Positions 46,701 to 55,952 of a stretch of 64,000 nucleotides of DNA are shown here, one piece after another (position 1 is the first letter of the stretch; each line of letters begins with the position of its first letter). The notes under the pieces are model-generated. The model was not told where the DNA came from. It saw nothing but the letters and a program-made list of their open reading frames with translations, and searched no databases. This DNA comes from Coxiellaceae bacterium. Its GTDB lineage: Bacteria; Pseudomonadota; Gammaproteobacteria; Coxiellales; Coxiellaceae. Made by a program: the position numbers and the translations under genes. The stretch covers positions 1 to 64,000 of the forward strand of contig WTGG01000014.1 of NCBI GenBank assembly GCA_011523685.1, read 5' to 3'.

Positions 46701-47882
46701 ATGATATATATTCCCTACGGTAAGCAACAGATCGATGAAACTGATATTTCAGCTGTTAGAGAAGTTCTGGAATCAGATTGGTTAACTCAAGGGCCTGCTA
46801 TTGATCGCTTTGAAAACAAGCTTAAAGAAATCTGCCATGCTAATTATTCAGTTGCCGTATCCAGTGCCACAGCTGCTTTGCACATTGCTTGTTTGGCATT
46901 GGGTTTGGGTGAAGGGGATTACCTTTGGACATCCGCCAATACTTTTGTAGCGTCTGCAAACTGTGGATTGTATTGTGGTGCTTCAGTCGACTTTGTTGAT
47001 ATTGAAATAGATTATTATAATATGTCTGTACAAGCACTTGAACATAAATTAATTCACGCAGAGAAAAAGGGTAAGTTACCAAAAATTATTATACCAGTGC
47101 ATTTTGCAGGACAATCTTGCGACATGAAAGGCATTAGAAAGTTAGCAAATAAATACGGTTTTTATATTATCGAAGATGCATCACATGCAATTGGTGCATA
47201 TTATAATGATAAGCCAGTTGGTTGTGGAGAATTTTCTGATATTACTGTTTTTAGTTTTCATCCCGTTAAGATTATTACAACAGGAGAGGGCGGAGCAGCA
47301 GTTACCAATAATCATGATCTTTATGAAAAATTAATACGGCTTAGAACACACGGAATAACAAGAGATCCTCATCATTTACAGAACAATCATGGTCCTTGGT
47401 ATTATGAGCAATTAGAACTAGGTTATAATTATCGTATGACTGATATCCAGGCGGCACTTGGCTGTTCTCAATTGAAAAAATTAGAATGCTTTATAGAAAA
47501 ACGACATCAAGTTATAAAGCAATATAAAAACTTACTAAAAGATTTCCCATTACAACTGCCTAAACAAAATGAAATAGGCCATTCATCTTTGCATTTGTAT
47601 CCCGTTTTAGTTGATGATGTCGATGAGCATAAATCGTTATTTGAACATTTGCGTAAAAATAATATTGGGGTTAATTTACATTATATACCTGTGTATAAGC
47701 AGCCTTATTATCAGAAGTTGGGTTTTTCTTACGATTACTGCCCTAATGCAGAGTATTATTATGCTAGGGCAATATCATTGCCGGTCCACCCACTACTTTG
47801 CGAAGACCATCTTTCGCAGGTTGCTCAAATCATTGGGAGTCATTATGGAATTAGTGTTGGGGACAGCGCAGTTCGGGCTTGA
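46701..47882 (+). CDS. pseC: UDP-4-amino-4,6-dideoxy-N-acetyl-beta-L-altrosamine transaminase
   Basis: Second step of pseudaminic acid synthesis, a PLP-dependent DegT/DnrJ aminotransferase. The start chosen is ATG 46701 (MIYIPYGKQQIDETDISAVR), giving 393 aa. The PLP-binding Lys190 is in FSFHPVKIITTGEGGA, and the Asp in IIEDASHAIGA and the LGYNYRMTDIQAALG segment are present. It overlaps the next gene by 38 bases. Confidence 0.92.
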   Translation: MIYIPYGKQQIDETDISAVREVLESDWLTQGPAIDRFENKLKEICHANYSVAVSSATAALHIACLALGLGEGDYLWTSANTFVASANCGLYCGASVDFVDIEIDYYNMSVQALEHKLIHAEKKGKLPKIIIPVHFAGQSCDMKGIRKLANKYGFYIIEDASHAIGAYYNDKPVGCGEFSDITVFSFHPVKIITTGEGGAAVTNNHDLYEKLIRLRTHGITRDPHHLQNNHGPWYYEQLELGYNYRMTDIQAALGCSQLKKLECFIEKRHQVIKQYKNLLKDFPLQLPKQNEIGHSSLHLYPVLVDDVDEHKSLFEHLRKNNIGVNLHYIPVYKQPYYQKLGFSYDYCPNAEYYYARAISLPVHPLLCEDHLSQVAQIIGSHYGISVGDSAVRA

Positions 47883-48735
47883 TTATGGTGTTACTAATAC
47901 CAGTGGTAAAGTGAATAGGCATAAAGTCCATAAAATACTAGAGACTGCTAAGTCTTACGGTATAACAACTTTAGATACCGCAATTGCATATGGTGATAGT
48001 GAGCAAGTGTTGGGAGAGTGTTGTACCGAAATAAATGGTTTTGAATTTATCAGTAAGCTAACAATTGATTCAGGTCAATTCTACTCTGTATTTGAGGAAA
48101 TAGAAGGTTCTTGTTATCGCCTTGAGGTAAGAGAGCTTTATGCTGTGATGATCCATAACGTTGACTGTCTTTTAGAAAGTAGAAGTTGTTCAATTTGGAA
48201 TGATTTAGAAAGAGCTAAGTTTGAAGGAAGAGTGAAAAAGATAGGCGTTTCAGTATATAACCCAGAGCAAGCTAAAAAAATTTTAGAGAATTATGATATA
48301 GATATTATTCAAATCCCTTTTAATTTACTAGATCAGAGGTTTAAACAGTCTGGACTATTTGAAATATTTAAACTGCGAAATATTGAAGTGCATGTAAGAT
48401 CTATTTTTCTTCAGGGATTGCTATTGTCAAATTATTCGAGAATTCACGAATATTTCCAGCCGATTCAGCCAAAACTAAGTTTAATAGATCAAATGTGTGC
48501 GGAAAATAGTATGAGCAAGCTGGATGTGGTTTTCTCACAGCTTAATACTATAAAAGAAATTGATGCTGTGGTTTTTGGTGTGACCTCGATTGATGAGCTA
48601 GTAGAAGTGATTCAATCAAGAGATAATTGTAGTTATTACTCTAATAGTGATATTTACGATGAATTTTTTGTAAAAGAAGAGTGCTTCATAAACCCATCCC
48701 TTTGGCCGAAGTTTAAGGAGCCGCTAGTTGCATAA
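47845..48735 (+). CDS. Aldo/keto reductase in the nonulosonic acid operon
   Basis: ATG 47845 (MELVLGTAQFGLDYGVTNTS) with GGGAG upstream gives 296 aa; the upstream frame extension to 47611 lies inside pseC and is rejected. AKR features are the N-terminal LGTAQFGLDYG, TLDTAIAYGDSEQVLGE with the catalytic Asp/Tyr, and VKKIGVSVYNPEQAKKILEN. A classical six-step Pse pathway needs no AKR, so it may act on a side-chain or keto intermediate. It is tightly coupled to pseC and the CMP transferase. Confidence 0.85.
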   Translation: MELVLGTAQFGLDYGVTNTSGKVNRHKVHKILETAKSYGITTLDTAIAYGDSEQVLGECCTEINGFEFISKLTIDSGQFYSVFEEIEGSCYRLEVRELYAVMIHNVDCLLESRSCSIWNDLERAKFEGRVKKIGVSVYNPEQAKKILENYDIDIIQIPFNLLDQRFKQSGLFEIFKLRNIEVHVRSIFLQGLLLSNYSRIHEYFQPIQPKLSLIDQMCAENSMSKLDVVFSQLNTIKEIDAVVFGVTSIDELVEVIQSRDNCSYYSNSDIYDEFFVKEECFINPSLWPKFKEPLVA

Positions 48736-49507
48736 GATTGTTGCAATTCTACAAGCTCGAACAGACTCCTCTCGTCTTCCAGGTAAAGTCCTAAAACACT
48801 TGGGCGATACTACTATGTTTGTTTATCAGGCCAGAAGAGTTTTGGAATCAACTAAGATAAAACATTTGGTGGTTGCAACCAGCGACCAGCAAAGTGATGA
48901 TGCGATCGAGGAAATATGTGTACATGAAAATCTGTCATGTTTTCGTGGATCATTAGATGATGTGCTTTCTCGATTTTATGGTGCTGCAAATGCATATCAG
49001 GCCGATATTGTGGTCCGATTAACAGCGGATTGCCCGCTAATTGATGCAGTGATTATTGATCAGTGTATCGATATGTTTACTCAGAGGGGTTTTGATTATG
49101 TGAGTAATTGTCATGAGCGCACGTTTGCTGATGGCATGGATGTAGAAGTATTTCATTCCAAGTCTCTAGAAATCACACATAAAAATGCTAGCCTCCGCTC
49201 TGAGAGGGAGCATGTAACTCCTTATATATGGAAGAATGATAAACAATTCAAGCTTGGTGTTCTAAAAGACACTGAAGACCTTTCTGATTGGAGACTTACT
49301 GTAGATCATGCGCAGGATTTTGAATTGATTGAAAATATAGTCATTCATTTTGATTCTAGAGGAGTTAAAAACTTTTCGTATGTTGATATCAAAAAGTATT
49401 TGCAGGACAACAAGCATCTTTTAAGTATGAATAGTCAATACGAATGTAACGAAGGATATAAAAAAAGTATTTATGAAGATGGTGGTCATCAAGAGATAAT
49501 CCAATGA
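48728..49507 (+). CDS. SpsF-like cytidylyltransferase, probable CMP-nonulosonate synthetase
   Basis: The 259-aa protein starts at TTG 48728 (reading MHKIVAILQARTDSSRLPGK), overlapping the AKR gene by 8 bases. AILQARTDSSRLPGKVLKHL is the nucleotide-binding loop of the SpsF/cytidylyltransferase family, and VVRLTADCPLIDAVIIDQC binds the metal. Canonical PseF starts AIIPARGGSKRIP, so this is the SpsF variant. By position it likely activates the nonulosonic acid with CTP (PseF role). The C-terminal extension is short and polar. Confidence 0.8.
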   Translation: MHKIVAILQARTDSSRLPGKVLKHLGDTTMFVYQARRVLESTKIKHLVVATSDQQSDDAIEEICVHENLSCFRGSLDDVLSRFYGAANAYQADIVVRLTADCPLIDAVIIDQCIDMFTQRGFDYVSNCHERTFADGMDVEVFHSKSLEITHKNASLRSEREHVTPYIWKNDKQFKLGVLKDTEDLSDWRLTVDHAQDFELIENIVIHFDSRGVKNFSYVDIKKYLQDNKHLLSMNSQYECNEGYKKSIYEDGGHQEIIQ

Positions 49508-50838
49508 CAGGCTCAAATATGAGGTACGAAAAGTCAGAGGCGTACTTAGAAATTGCCGAGCAAGTTATTCCACTTGGTTCGCAAACCTTTAGTAAAAGTC
49601 GCACGCAATATCCCTATGGGGTTTCGCCTTATTTTATCGAACGAGGAGAAGGTTCTAAAGTATGGGATATTGATGGTAATCAATATATTGATTTTATTAA
49701 TAGCTTGGCAGCCATAACGCTAGGATATAAAGATCCGGATATTGATAATGCTGTAAAAAAACAGTTGGAAAATGGCGTTACTTTTTCATTATCACATCGT
49801 TTGGAGGCAGAAGTTGCTCAGATGATAGTTGATATCGTGCCCTGCGCTGAGATGGTTCGTTTCGGTAAAAATGGCTCGGATGCAACAGCCGGGGCTATTC
49901 GTTTAGCGCGAGCCTATACTGGCAAAGAGCACGTTTTAGTCTGCGGCTACCATGGTTGGCAAGACTGGTATATTGGCTGTACAGCAAGAGATCTTGGTGT
50001 TCCTGATGCAACAAAAGCATTAACGCATACTTTTGAGTACAATAATTTAAAATCATTGGAAGATTGTTTTAAGAAGTGCCAGGGTAAAGTTGCTGCAGTA
50101 ATTATGGAACCGATGAACGTTATCTTTCCCAAAGACGGATTCTTAGAGGGTGTAAAAAAGTTAACACATGAAAATAATGCGCTACTTATTTTTGATGAAG
50201 TAATCACAGGCTTTAGATTTTCCAACGGAGGTGCACAAAAGTATTTTGGCGTAACCCCCGATTTGTGTACTTTTGGAAAGGGTTTGGCAAATGGTTATCC
50301 TTTGTCTGCGGTGTGTGGTAAAAAAGAAATTATGAAGATCATGGAAGAGATTTTCTTTTCTTTTACGTTTGGAGGAGAGACGTTATCATTGGCTGCATCA
50401 AAGGCCGTGCTGACTAAGTTAAAAGAAAAAAATATTTGTCAGAGATTGAATGAAAAAGGGTCGTATCTAATCACTCAGTTGAGATCACTAATCACACGAT
50501 ATGGTCTTTCAGATGTTCTAAGTGTTTCAGGGCATCCATCTTGGTCATTTTTGAATATTATCGGTACTAAAGCAGCTTGCTGTGATACTATTAAAACTTT
50601 TTTCTTACAAGAGTTTTTTAAAAAAGGAATCTTAAGTTTTGGTTCACATAATATCACCTACTCTCATACTGAAGATGACATAAATAAATTACTAAATGTT
50701 TATGAAAGTATATTTAATGATCTTAGGTATGGTTTAGATCAAGATGATTTAAAAGAAAAGCTCAACTGTGATGTGCTGAGACCATTGTTTTCTGTGAGAC
50801 GACAATCATCTATTGATGATGAGGCGGAAATAGTATAG
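49504..50838 (+). CDS. Class-III (glutamate-1-semialdehyde-like) PLP aminotransferase
   Basis: The 444-aa protein resembles glutamate-1-semialdehyde aminomutase: GSKVWDIDGNQYIDFINSLA, RFGKNGSDATAGAIRLARAY, GYHGWQDWY, the PLP Asp in LIFDEVITGFRFSNGG and the PLP Lys in TFGKGLANGYPLSAV. True HemL lengths are about 427 and such genes stand alone; its place in the operon points to a sugar or side-chain amination instead. It overlaps the previous gene by 4 bases (ATGA) and the next by one. Confidence 0.85.
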   Translation: MTGSNMRYEKSEAYLEIAEQVIPLGSQTFSKSRTQYPYGVSPYFIERGEGSKVWDIDGNQYIDFINSLAAITLGYKDPDIDNAVKKQLENGVTFSLSHRLEAEVAQMIVDIVPCAEMVRFGKNGSDATAGAIRLARAYTGKEHVLVCGYHGWQDWYIGCTARDLGVPDATKALTHTFEYNNLKSLEDCFKKCQGKVAAVIMEPMNVIFPKDGFLEGVKKLTHENNALLIFDEVITGFRFSNGGAQKYFGVTPDLCTFGKGLANGYPLSAVCGKKEIMKIMEEIFFSFTFGGETLSLAASKAVLTKLKEKNICQRLNEKGSYLITQLRSLITRYGLSDVLSVSGHPSWSFLNIIGTKAACCDTIKTFFLQEFFKKGILSFGSHNITYSHTEDDINKLLNVYESIFNDLRYGLDQDDLKEKLNCDVLRPLFSVRRQSSIDDEAEIV

Positions 50839-51911
50839 TGCGAGTTATCATAAGAACTGATTCTTCATCACACATGGGGTCAGGCCATTTAATGCGATGT
50901 TTAACACTCGCTGAGGAGTTGAGGAAAGAGAGACAAGTAAGTATCAGATTTGTTTGTCGAGACCTTCCTGGAAATTTATCATCCCTTGTCGAAGATAAAG
51001 GTTATCATTTAACAATTCTCCCATATAACGAAAATCAGCAAAAATTCCTTGAAAAAGCGAGTCAGCACAAACAGTGGCTCGGTGCCTCTGTTGATATGGA
51101 TCGTGAACAAACAGTCGAATTACTTAAGAATATTGGGAAAGTAGATTTATTGGTAGTCGACAATTATGCGCTTGATGAGGCTTGGGAAAGTCCCATGCGT
51201 CAATATGTAAAAAAAATCATGGTCATAGACGATTTAGCAGATAGAAAACATGATTGTGATATATTACTTGATCATAATTATTATACCAATCTTGAGGGTC
51301 GTTATGATTCTTTAGTGCCAAAACACTGTAAGAAATTACTCGGACCCAAGCATGCATTATTGAATTCCGCTCTGGAGGATGTTAGACGATATAGATTAGA
51401 GCATAAGGTTGAAAGTACCGGTACAATTAATAGAGTAGTCGTGTTTATGGGCGGCGCAGATTTTGGTAATTTTACCCAAAGAGTTGTACAGCAGTTTTTA
51501 AAAATAAACTTTACCTTTCTGGTTGATGTAGTTGTTGGTAGTTCAAATGCCAATAAAAATTTGATAAATCAACTTTGTAATAGCCATGATAAATTTTTCT
51601 ATCATGAGCAACCTGAGAATTATTATCGTCTGTTAGCGGAGGCTGACTTCGCTATCGGTGCTGGAGGTGTTTCACAGTTAGAGCGAAACTATATTCAATT
51701 ATCCTCAATCGTTCTTTCTGTTGCTGAAAATCAAATAAATACAGTAAAAGATATGTTTGTTAAAAAATATTTAATTTTCATAAAAGATGTAAGTATGATT
51801 GATTTGGCATTTAATAATATCGATAAAATTAAAGCAATGGGTGTTGAAAGGTTGTCGCAAGAGAATTTAATGCAACTGTGTGCTCAAGAAAAGACGGTAT
51901 ATACAAAATGA
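50838..51911 (+). CDS. pseG: UDP-2,4-diacetamido-2,4,6-trideoxy-beta-L-altropyranose hydrolase
   Basis: The fourth step of the pseudaminic pathway removes UDP. The 357-aa GT-B-like protein begins at GTG 50838 (reading MRVIIRTDSSSHMGSGHLMR) with the catalytic-region His17 in GSGHLMRC. DLLVVDNYALDEAWE, DRKHDCDILLDHNYY and the C-terminal IGAGGVSQLERNYIQL follow. At 357 aa it is longer than Campylobacter PseG (about 275), but it matches the longer PseG/SpsG forms. Confidence 0.9.
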   Translation: MRVIIRTDSSSHMGSGHLMRCLTLAEELRKERQVSIRFVCRDLPGNLSSLVEDKGYHLTILPYNENQQKFLEKASQHKQWLGASVDMDREQTVELLKNIGKVDLLVVDNYALDEAWESPMRQYVKKIMVIDDLADRKHDCDILLDHNYYTNLEGRYDSLVPKHCKKLLGPKHALLNSALEDVRRYRLEHKVESTGTINRVVVFMGGADFGNFTQRVVQQFLKINFTFLVDVVVGSSNANKNLINQLCNSHDKFFYHEQPENYYRLLAEADFAIGAGGVSQLERNYIQLSSIVLSVAENQINTVKDMFVKKYLIFIKDVSMIDLAFNNIDKIKAMGVERLSQENLMQLCAQEKTVYTK

Positions 51912-52348
51912 TTTCTGTTCGGTTGGCGAAAAATGATGATGTCGATAAAATATACTCTTGGCGGAATCATGAAATCACTCGGCAATTTTTTTTTGACTCT
52001 ACACCTATAAGTAATGAGAGTCACAAGATGTGGTTTAAAAAATCTTTACGAAATGAGAATAGGTTAATTTATATTATATCGTATAAAGAAGAACAAGTAG
52101 GAGTCGTTCGTTTCGATAAAGTGGATGATACGAACACCTGGGAAATAGATATTTTTTTAGATCCTGCCCGATATGGTAAAGGTTATGCAGCTGCTGGATT
52201 AGAGATGGCTATCTCTTCACTTCGTGTTGAGATTAAAGAGCCGATTATACTTATAGCCAAGGTTATACCTGAAAATTCATCATCTAAAAAATTATTTGAA
52301 AAAATTGGATTTTCACAATCATATCTAACATACGCAAAAGAAATATGA
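51908..52348 (+). CDS. pseH: UDP-4-amino-4,6-dideoxy-N-acetyl-beta-L-altrosamine N-acetyltransferase
   Basis: The third pathway step is a GNAT-fold enzyme. The start ATG 51908 overlaps the pseG stop (ATGA) and gives 146 aa (the upstream frame from 51878 is inside pseG). ISVRLAKNDDVDKIYSWRNH, MWFKKSLRNENRLIYIISY, GKGYAAAGLEMAISSL (acetyl-CoA loop) and ENSSSKKLFEKIGF are typical PseH segments. Confidence 0.9.
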   Translation: MISVRLAKNDDVDKIYSWRNHEITRQFFFDSTPISNESHKMWFKKSLRNENRLIYIISYKEEQVGVVRFDKVDDTNTWEIDIFLDPARYGKGYAAAGLEMAISSLRVEIKEPIILIAKVIPENSSSKKLFEKIGFSQSYLTYAKEI

Positions 52349-53034
52349 ACTATATTATTGCCGACAGTAGAGCTATTACAAATTATGATTCTTTTAAGGA
52401 GAGTAAGGTAAGTTCTCATCATTTGTTTTTTTCTATTAATGATAAATATGATCTGAATTTAAGTTACTTAAAAAATATTGATCCGAAATATATATTTTTT
52501 CCGCATTGGTCATTTATCATTCCTGAGGAAGTATATAGCAATTTTAATTGTGTTATTTTTCATATGACTGATCTACCTTTTGGCCGAGGCGGTTCGCCGC
52601 TCCAAAACCTGATTAAAAGAAAAGTAAAACATACAAAGATATCGGCTATAAAATGTGTAAAAGAACTTGATGCAGGTCCTATATATTTGAAAGAAAATTT
52701 AGCTTTGTCAGGTTCTGCCCAGGAAATATACAAAAGAGCATCACGAATTATTGTTGAGATGATAAAACAAATCGTTGCAAGTAATATACAGCCAACAGAG
52801 CAGGTCGGAGAAGTGGTGAGATTTCAAAGAAGAAAGCCACACCAATCTGAAATATCAGGTATTAGTAATTTAGAAGATTTGTATGATCATATAAGAATGC
52901 TTGATGCTGATGGCTATCCACTGGCTTTTATCAATAGAGAAAGAATCAATTATCAATTTTCAAAAGCAAAATTAACCGATGATGGTGTTTTGCACGCAGA
53001 GGTTGAGTTTAGGGTGATTAATGACAGCGAATAA
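52345..53034 (+). CDS. Formyltransferase-family enzyme, likely sugar N-formyltransferase
   Basis: The 229-aa protein has the formyltransferase catalytic region FHMTDLPFGRGGSPLQNLI (His73, Asp76) and the second Asp in KELDAGPIYLKENL, as in methionyl-tRNA and sugar formyltransferases. The C-terminal part RRKPHQSEISGISNLEDLYD and MLDADGYPLAFINRE resembles the C-terminal domain of ArnA-like and Fmt enzymes. In this operon it most likely N-formylates an amino group of the nonulosonic acid or its precursor with 10-formyl-tetrahydrofolate. It overlaps pseH by 4 and the PIG-L gene by 14 bases. Confidence 0.82.
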   Translation: MNYIIADSRAITNYDSFKESKVSSHHLFFSINDKYDLNLSYLKNIDPKYIFFPHWSFIIPEEVYSNFNCVIFHMTDLPFGRGGSPLQNLIKRKVKHTKISAIKCVKELDAGPIYLKENLALSGSAQEIYKRASRIIVEMIKQIVASNIQPTEQVGEVVRFQRRKPHQSEISGISNLEDLYDHIRMLDADGYPLAFINRERINYQFSKAKLTDDGVLHAEVEFRVINDSE

Positions 53035-53728
53035 GTCTAAGAAGGTTGTGTGTGTTTTTGCTGCGCACCCTGATGATGAAATTTTAGGGTGCGGTGCAAG
53101 TATTGCCAAACATATTGAAGACGGAGACGACGTACATGTTTTCATTATGGCGGAAGGTATTACGAGTCGGGAAAAAAAGCGTGATATTGTAAAAAATAAA
53201 GAAAATTTAATCGATCTTAAAGAAATAGCACGCAAAGCTAATAGACTTATTGGCTCATCATCCTTGGTGTTTTTCGATTTTCCAGATAATAGAATGGATT
53301 CTATTAACTTAATTGAAATCGTTAAATGCGTTGAGGCTCAAATTATCGAATATCAGCCCAGTATTGTTTACACACACCATGCATCTGATGTTAATGTTGA
53401 TCATCAAAAAACTCATGAAGCAGTTGTTACCGCATGCCGTCCGCAACCAGGGCATTGTGTAAAAACATTGCTTGCATTTGAGGTGATGTCAAGTACAGAG
53501 TGGCAGCCTGCTTCGAGTAAGTTGCCTTTTTGCCCTAATTGGTATGTCAACGTAGATCAGCAGATAGAAAGAAAGCTCAAGGCCTTGGAAGTTTATGAAT
53601 GCGAGATGCGCCAATGGCCACATGCCAGATCCATCTCATCAATTAGTGCCTTAGCGAGTTATAGAGGGGCAAGTGTTGGCGTGAGAGCTGCAGAAGCTTA
53701 TGTATTAATGAGAAACATAGAGGGCTAA
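53021..53728 (+). CDS. PIG-L family N-deacetylase
   Basis: The 235-aa LmbE/PIG-L zinc deacetylase has the metal motif FAAHPDDEILGCGA (AHPDDE at 15-20), VHVFIMAEGIT, the distal metal-binding motif THHASDVNVDHQKTHEAV and the catalytic-end HARSIS. It removes N-acetyl (or similar) groups. Its overlap with the formyltransferase gene suggests the pair swaps an acetyl for a formyl group on the nonulosonic acid; this is inference. pseI follows after 3 bases. Confidence 0.88.
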   Translation: MTANKSKKVVCVFAAHPDDEILGCGASIAKHIEDGDDVHVFIMAEGITSREKKRDIVKNKENLIDLKEIARKANRLIGSSSLVFFDFPDNRMDSINLIEIVKCVEAQIIEYQPSIVYTHHASDVNVDHQKTHEAVVTACRPQPGHCVKTLLAFEVMSSTEWQPASSKLPFCPNWYVNVDQQIERKLKALEVYECEMRQWPHARSISSISALASYRGASVGVRAAEAYVLMRNIEG

Positions 53729-53731
53729 GTA

Positions 53732-54778
53732 ATGAAATTCAAACTAGGTAATTATGATATCGAAAATTACGGGAAGCCTTTTATAATCGCAGAGATGTCT
53801 GGTAACCATAACGGCGATATTCATCGTGCGTTAGCTTTGGTTGATGCTGCTGCTGAAGCTGGGGCACATGCAGTTAAGCTGCAAACATATACAGCTGATA
53901 CCATGACATTAAATGTCGATAAGCCTGATTTTTATATCAATGATCCTGAGTCCTTATGGCATGGTCGACATTTATATGAGTTATATGAAGAGGCGCATAC
54001 TCCTTGGGATTGGCATGAGCCTATAATGGAAAGAGCAAAAGAAAAAGGTATCCTTTGCTTTAGTACGCCATTTGATCATACGGCGGTTGATTTTTTGGAA
54101 ACCTTGGATGTGCCATGTTATAAGATTGCATCATTTGAAAATACCGATATCCATCTTATTAAAAAAGTAGCTTCAACAGGCAAACCCATTATCGTATCAA
54201 CAGGTATGGCCAGTTTAAGTGATCTTGAGTTGATTGTTAAAACACTGAAAGCTTCAGACTGTGAACAATACACATTGCTTAAATGCACTAGCGCATATCC
54301 TGCGCCTTATGATGCCTGTAATTTAAAAACCATCCCTCATATGAGTGAGATGTTGGGTTGCCCGGTGGGTTTATCTGATCACACAATGGGAGTTGCCGTG
54401 CCTATTGCTGCGGTTGCCATGGGCGCATGTGTGATAGAAAAACATTTTACTTTATCACGTGCGGATGGTGGTGTTGACTCTACATTTTCACTTGAGAAAG
54501 AAGAATTAAAAATTTTAGTTGATGAGACTCATAATACATGGAAAGCTATGGGTAAAATTTCATATCAAGCCGGTGAGAAAGAGGAAAAATCCAAAAAGTT
54601 CAAACGATCAATTTATTTTGTGAAAGATATAAAGTCCGGCGAGATTATCACTAAAGAGCATGTTCGATGTATTAGACCTGGCTATGGTTTAAATCCGGAA
54701 AAACTAGAAGGTTTAATTGGTAAGACTGTGAAGAAAAATTTCACTGCAGGCGAAAATACCTCGGAAAAAGATTACTAA
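53732..54778 (+). CDS. pseI: Pseudaminic acid synthase
   Basis: The fifth pathway step condenses the 6-deoxy diacetamido sugar with phosphoenolpyruvate. The 348 aa comprise a NeuB-type TIM barrel (PFIIAEMSGNHNGDIHRALA, AGAHAVKLQTYTADTMTL, CYKIASFENTDIHLIKK, PVGLSDHTMGVAV, KHFTLSRADGGVDSTFS) and a C-terminal SAF antifreeze-like domain (RSIYFVKDIKSGEIITKEHV). WHGRHLYELYEEAHTPWDWH is the PseI-type rather than NeuB-type signature. Confidence 0.93.
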   Translation: MKFKLGNYDIENYGKPFIIAEMSGNHNGDIHRALALVDAAAEAGAHAVKLQTYTADTMTLNVDKPDFYINDPESLWHGRHLYELYEEAHTPWDWHEPIMERAKEKGILCFSTPFDHTAVDFLETLDVPCYKIASFENTDIHLIKKVASTGKPIIVSTGMASLSDLELIVKTLKASDCEQYTLLKCTSAYPAPYDACNLKTIPHMSEMLGCPVGLSDHTMGVAVPIAAVAMGACVIEKHFTLSRADGGVDSTFSLEKEELKILVDETHNTWKAMGKISYQAGEKEEKSKKFKRSIYFVKDIKSGEIITKEHVRCIRPGYGLNPEKLEGLIGKTVKKNFTAGENTSEKDY

Positions 54779-54946
54779 TATTTGATAATGTCCAATTTTC
54801 CAGAAAAAATTTTCAACTTTTTAGCTAATTACGAGGTATGGAGAAATAATATTTTTTATTTTTATGAAATATACTTACATTGATTACACCTTGATTGCAA
54901 CGCAAGCATAAATGTTAAAAATTAATTATATGGATTATTTCCGATT

Positions 54947-55828
54947 ATGAACTTAATATACATCGAATCACCTTTTCATCTTTTACAAGCATATGAAATA
55001 ATCTGCCAGAAAAGGAATACATCATTTAAGTTACTAATCCGTACATGTGGGAATAATGTAAACAACGATCAATTGTATAAGCTTGTTCATATACTAGATC
55101 TTGATGATCTTGTAACTTTTGTCAGAGACCGAAGAAAATTAATGATTATATTTATCGCATTTCGCATTGTTATTGGATATTTCAAGTCTAAGTATTTATA
55201 TATTGGTGATGAAAGATCAAGGGTATTTAAAATAATAAGATTATTACTTAAAAAGAATAAGGTTATCCTATTAGATGATGGGTCTGCGACATTAAACACT
55301 CGACTATCTAGTGTGTACAAAAGATTTACAATTTTTTCAACAAAATGTTTTACCAAGAATAATGATTTCTGTAATATAAAAAAACTTATTTCCTCTCACA
55401 ATGTAACTATAGAGAAAAGTATCATTATCGGTCAAACCATTGCTGATACTCACTGGAGTATATGTAGTCCTGCTGTATATGAAGAGTATTTAGAAAGATT
55501 AATGGTCAAGTGTAATAACGACGCTATATATATTCCACATAGATGGGAGTGTGATAAAAATATTGAAATATACAGGGAGAAGTTTGGTTTCGATGTGATT
55601 CGGCTATCATTGCCTATTGAGCTTATTCAACTGGAGCTAGGTATAAAGCCTAAGCGAGTTTATGGTTGCATATCAACAGCATTTTTCAGTCTAGATATGA
55701 TTTATCATGGAATTTCTTTCGAATGTTATCGATTTAAAGATCATGATCTAAAAAAATCAGCAAGCGAAATAAATGTTTTTTATAAATATCTGGACAACAT
55801 GCCAAATTTAAAAATTATTGATTTGTAA
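54947..55828 (+). CDS. Polysialyltransferase-like (GT52-type) glycosyltransferase, candidate nonulosonate transferase
   Basis: The 293-aa protein begins NLIYIESPFHLLQAYEII, a start shared by bacterial sialyltransferases of the GT52 and polysialyltransferase groups. The later AIYIPHRWECDKN, DVIRLSLPIELIQLEL and PKRVYGCISTAFFSL match their nucleotide-sugar binding core. It lies straight after pseI (168-base gap), so transfer of the CMP-activated product is the likely job. Family call from motifs only. Confidence 0.7.
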   Translation: MNLIYIESPFHLLQAYEIICQKRNTSFKLLIRTCGNNVNNDQLYKLVHILDLDDLVTFVRDRRKLMIIFIAFRIVIGYFKSKYLYIGDERSRVFKIIRLLLKKNKVILLDDGSATLNTRLSSVYKRFTIFSTKCFTKNNDFCNIKKLISSHNVTIEKSIIIGQTIADTHWSICSPAVYEEYLERLMVKCNNDAIYIPHRWECDKNIEIYREKFGFDVIRLSLPIELIQLELGIKPKRVYGCISTAFFSLDMIYHGISFECYRFKDHDLKKSASEINVFYKYLDNMPNLKIIDL

Positions 55829-55952
55829 TCATATGTTTCGACTTTAAGTTAAATTACTTATTACAATAAATGATATAAAGTATCAATTTTTCGTAAAAAT
55901 GAATGTAGTCGCTACTTTGTATCAAATATTTGATAAAATTCATGGATGATTT

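Noticed and set aside
47611-47844. N-terminal extension of the aldo/keto reductase
   Set aside because: It overlaps pseC coding sequence in another frame and lacks AKR similarity; GGGAG-ATG at 47845 fits the family start.
49504-50838. hemL (glutamate-1-semialdehyde aminomutase) for heme synthesis
   Set aside because: Embedded by 1-4 base overlaps in the nonulosonic acid operon; a pathway-specific aminotransferase is more likely.
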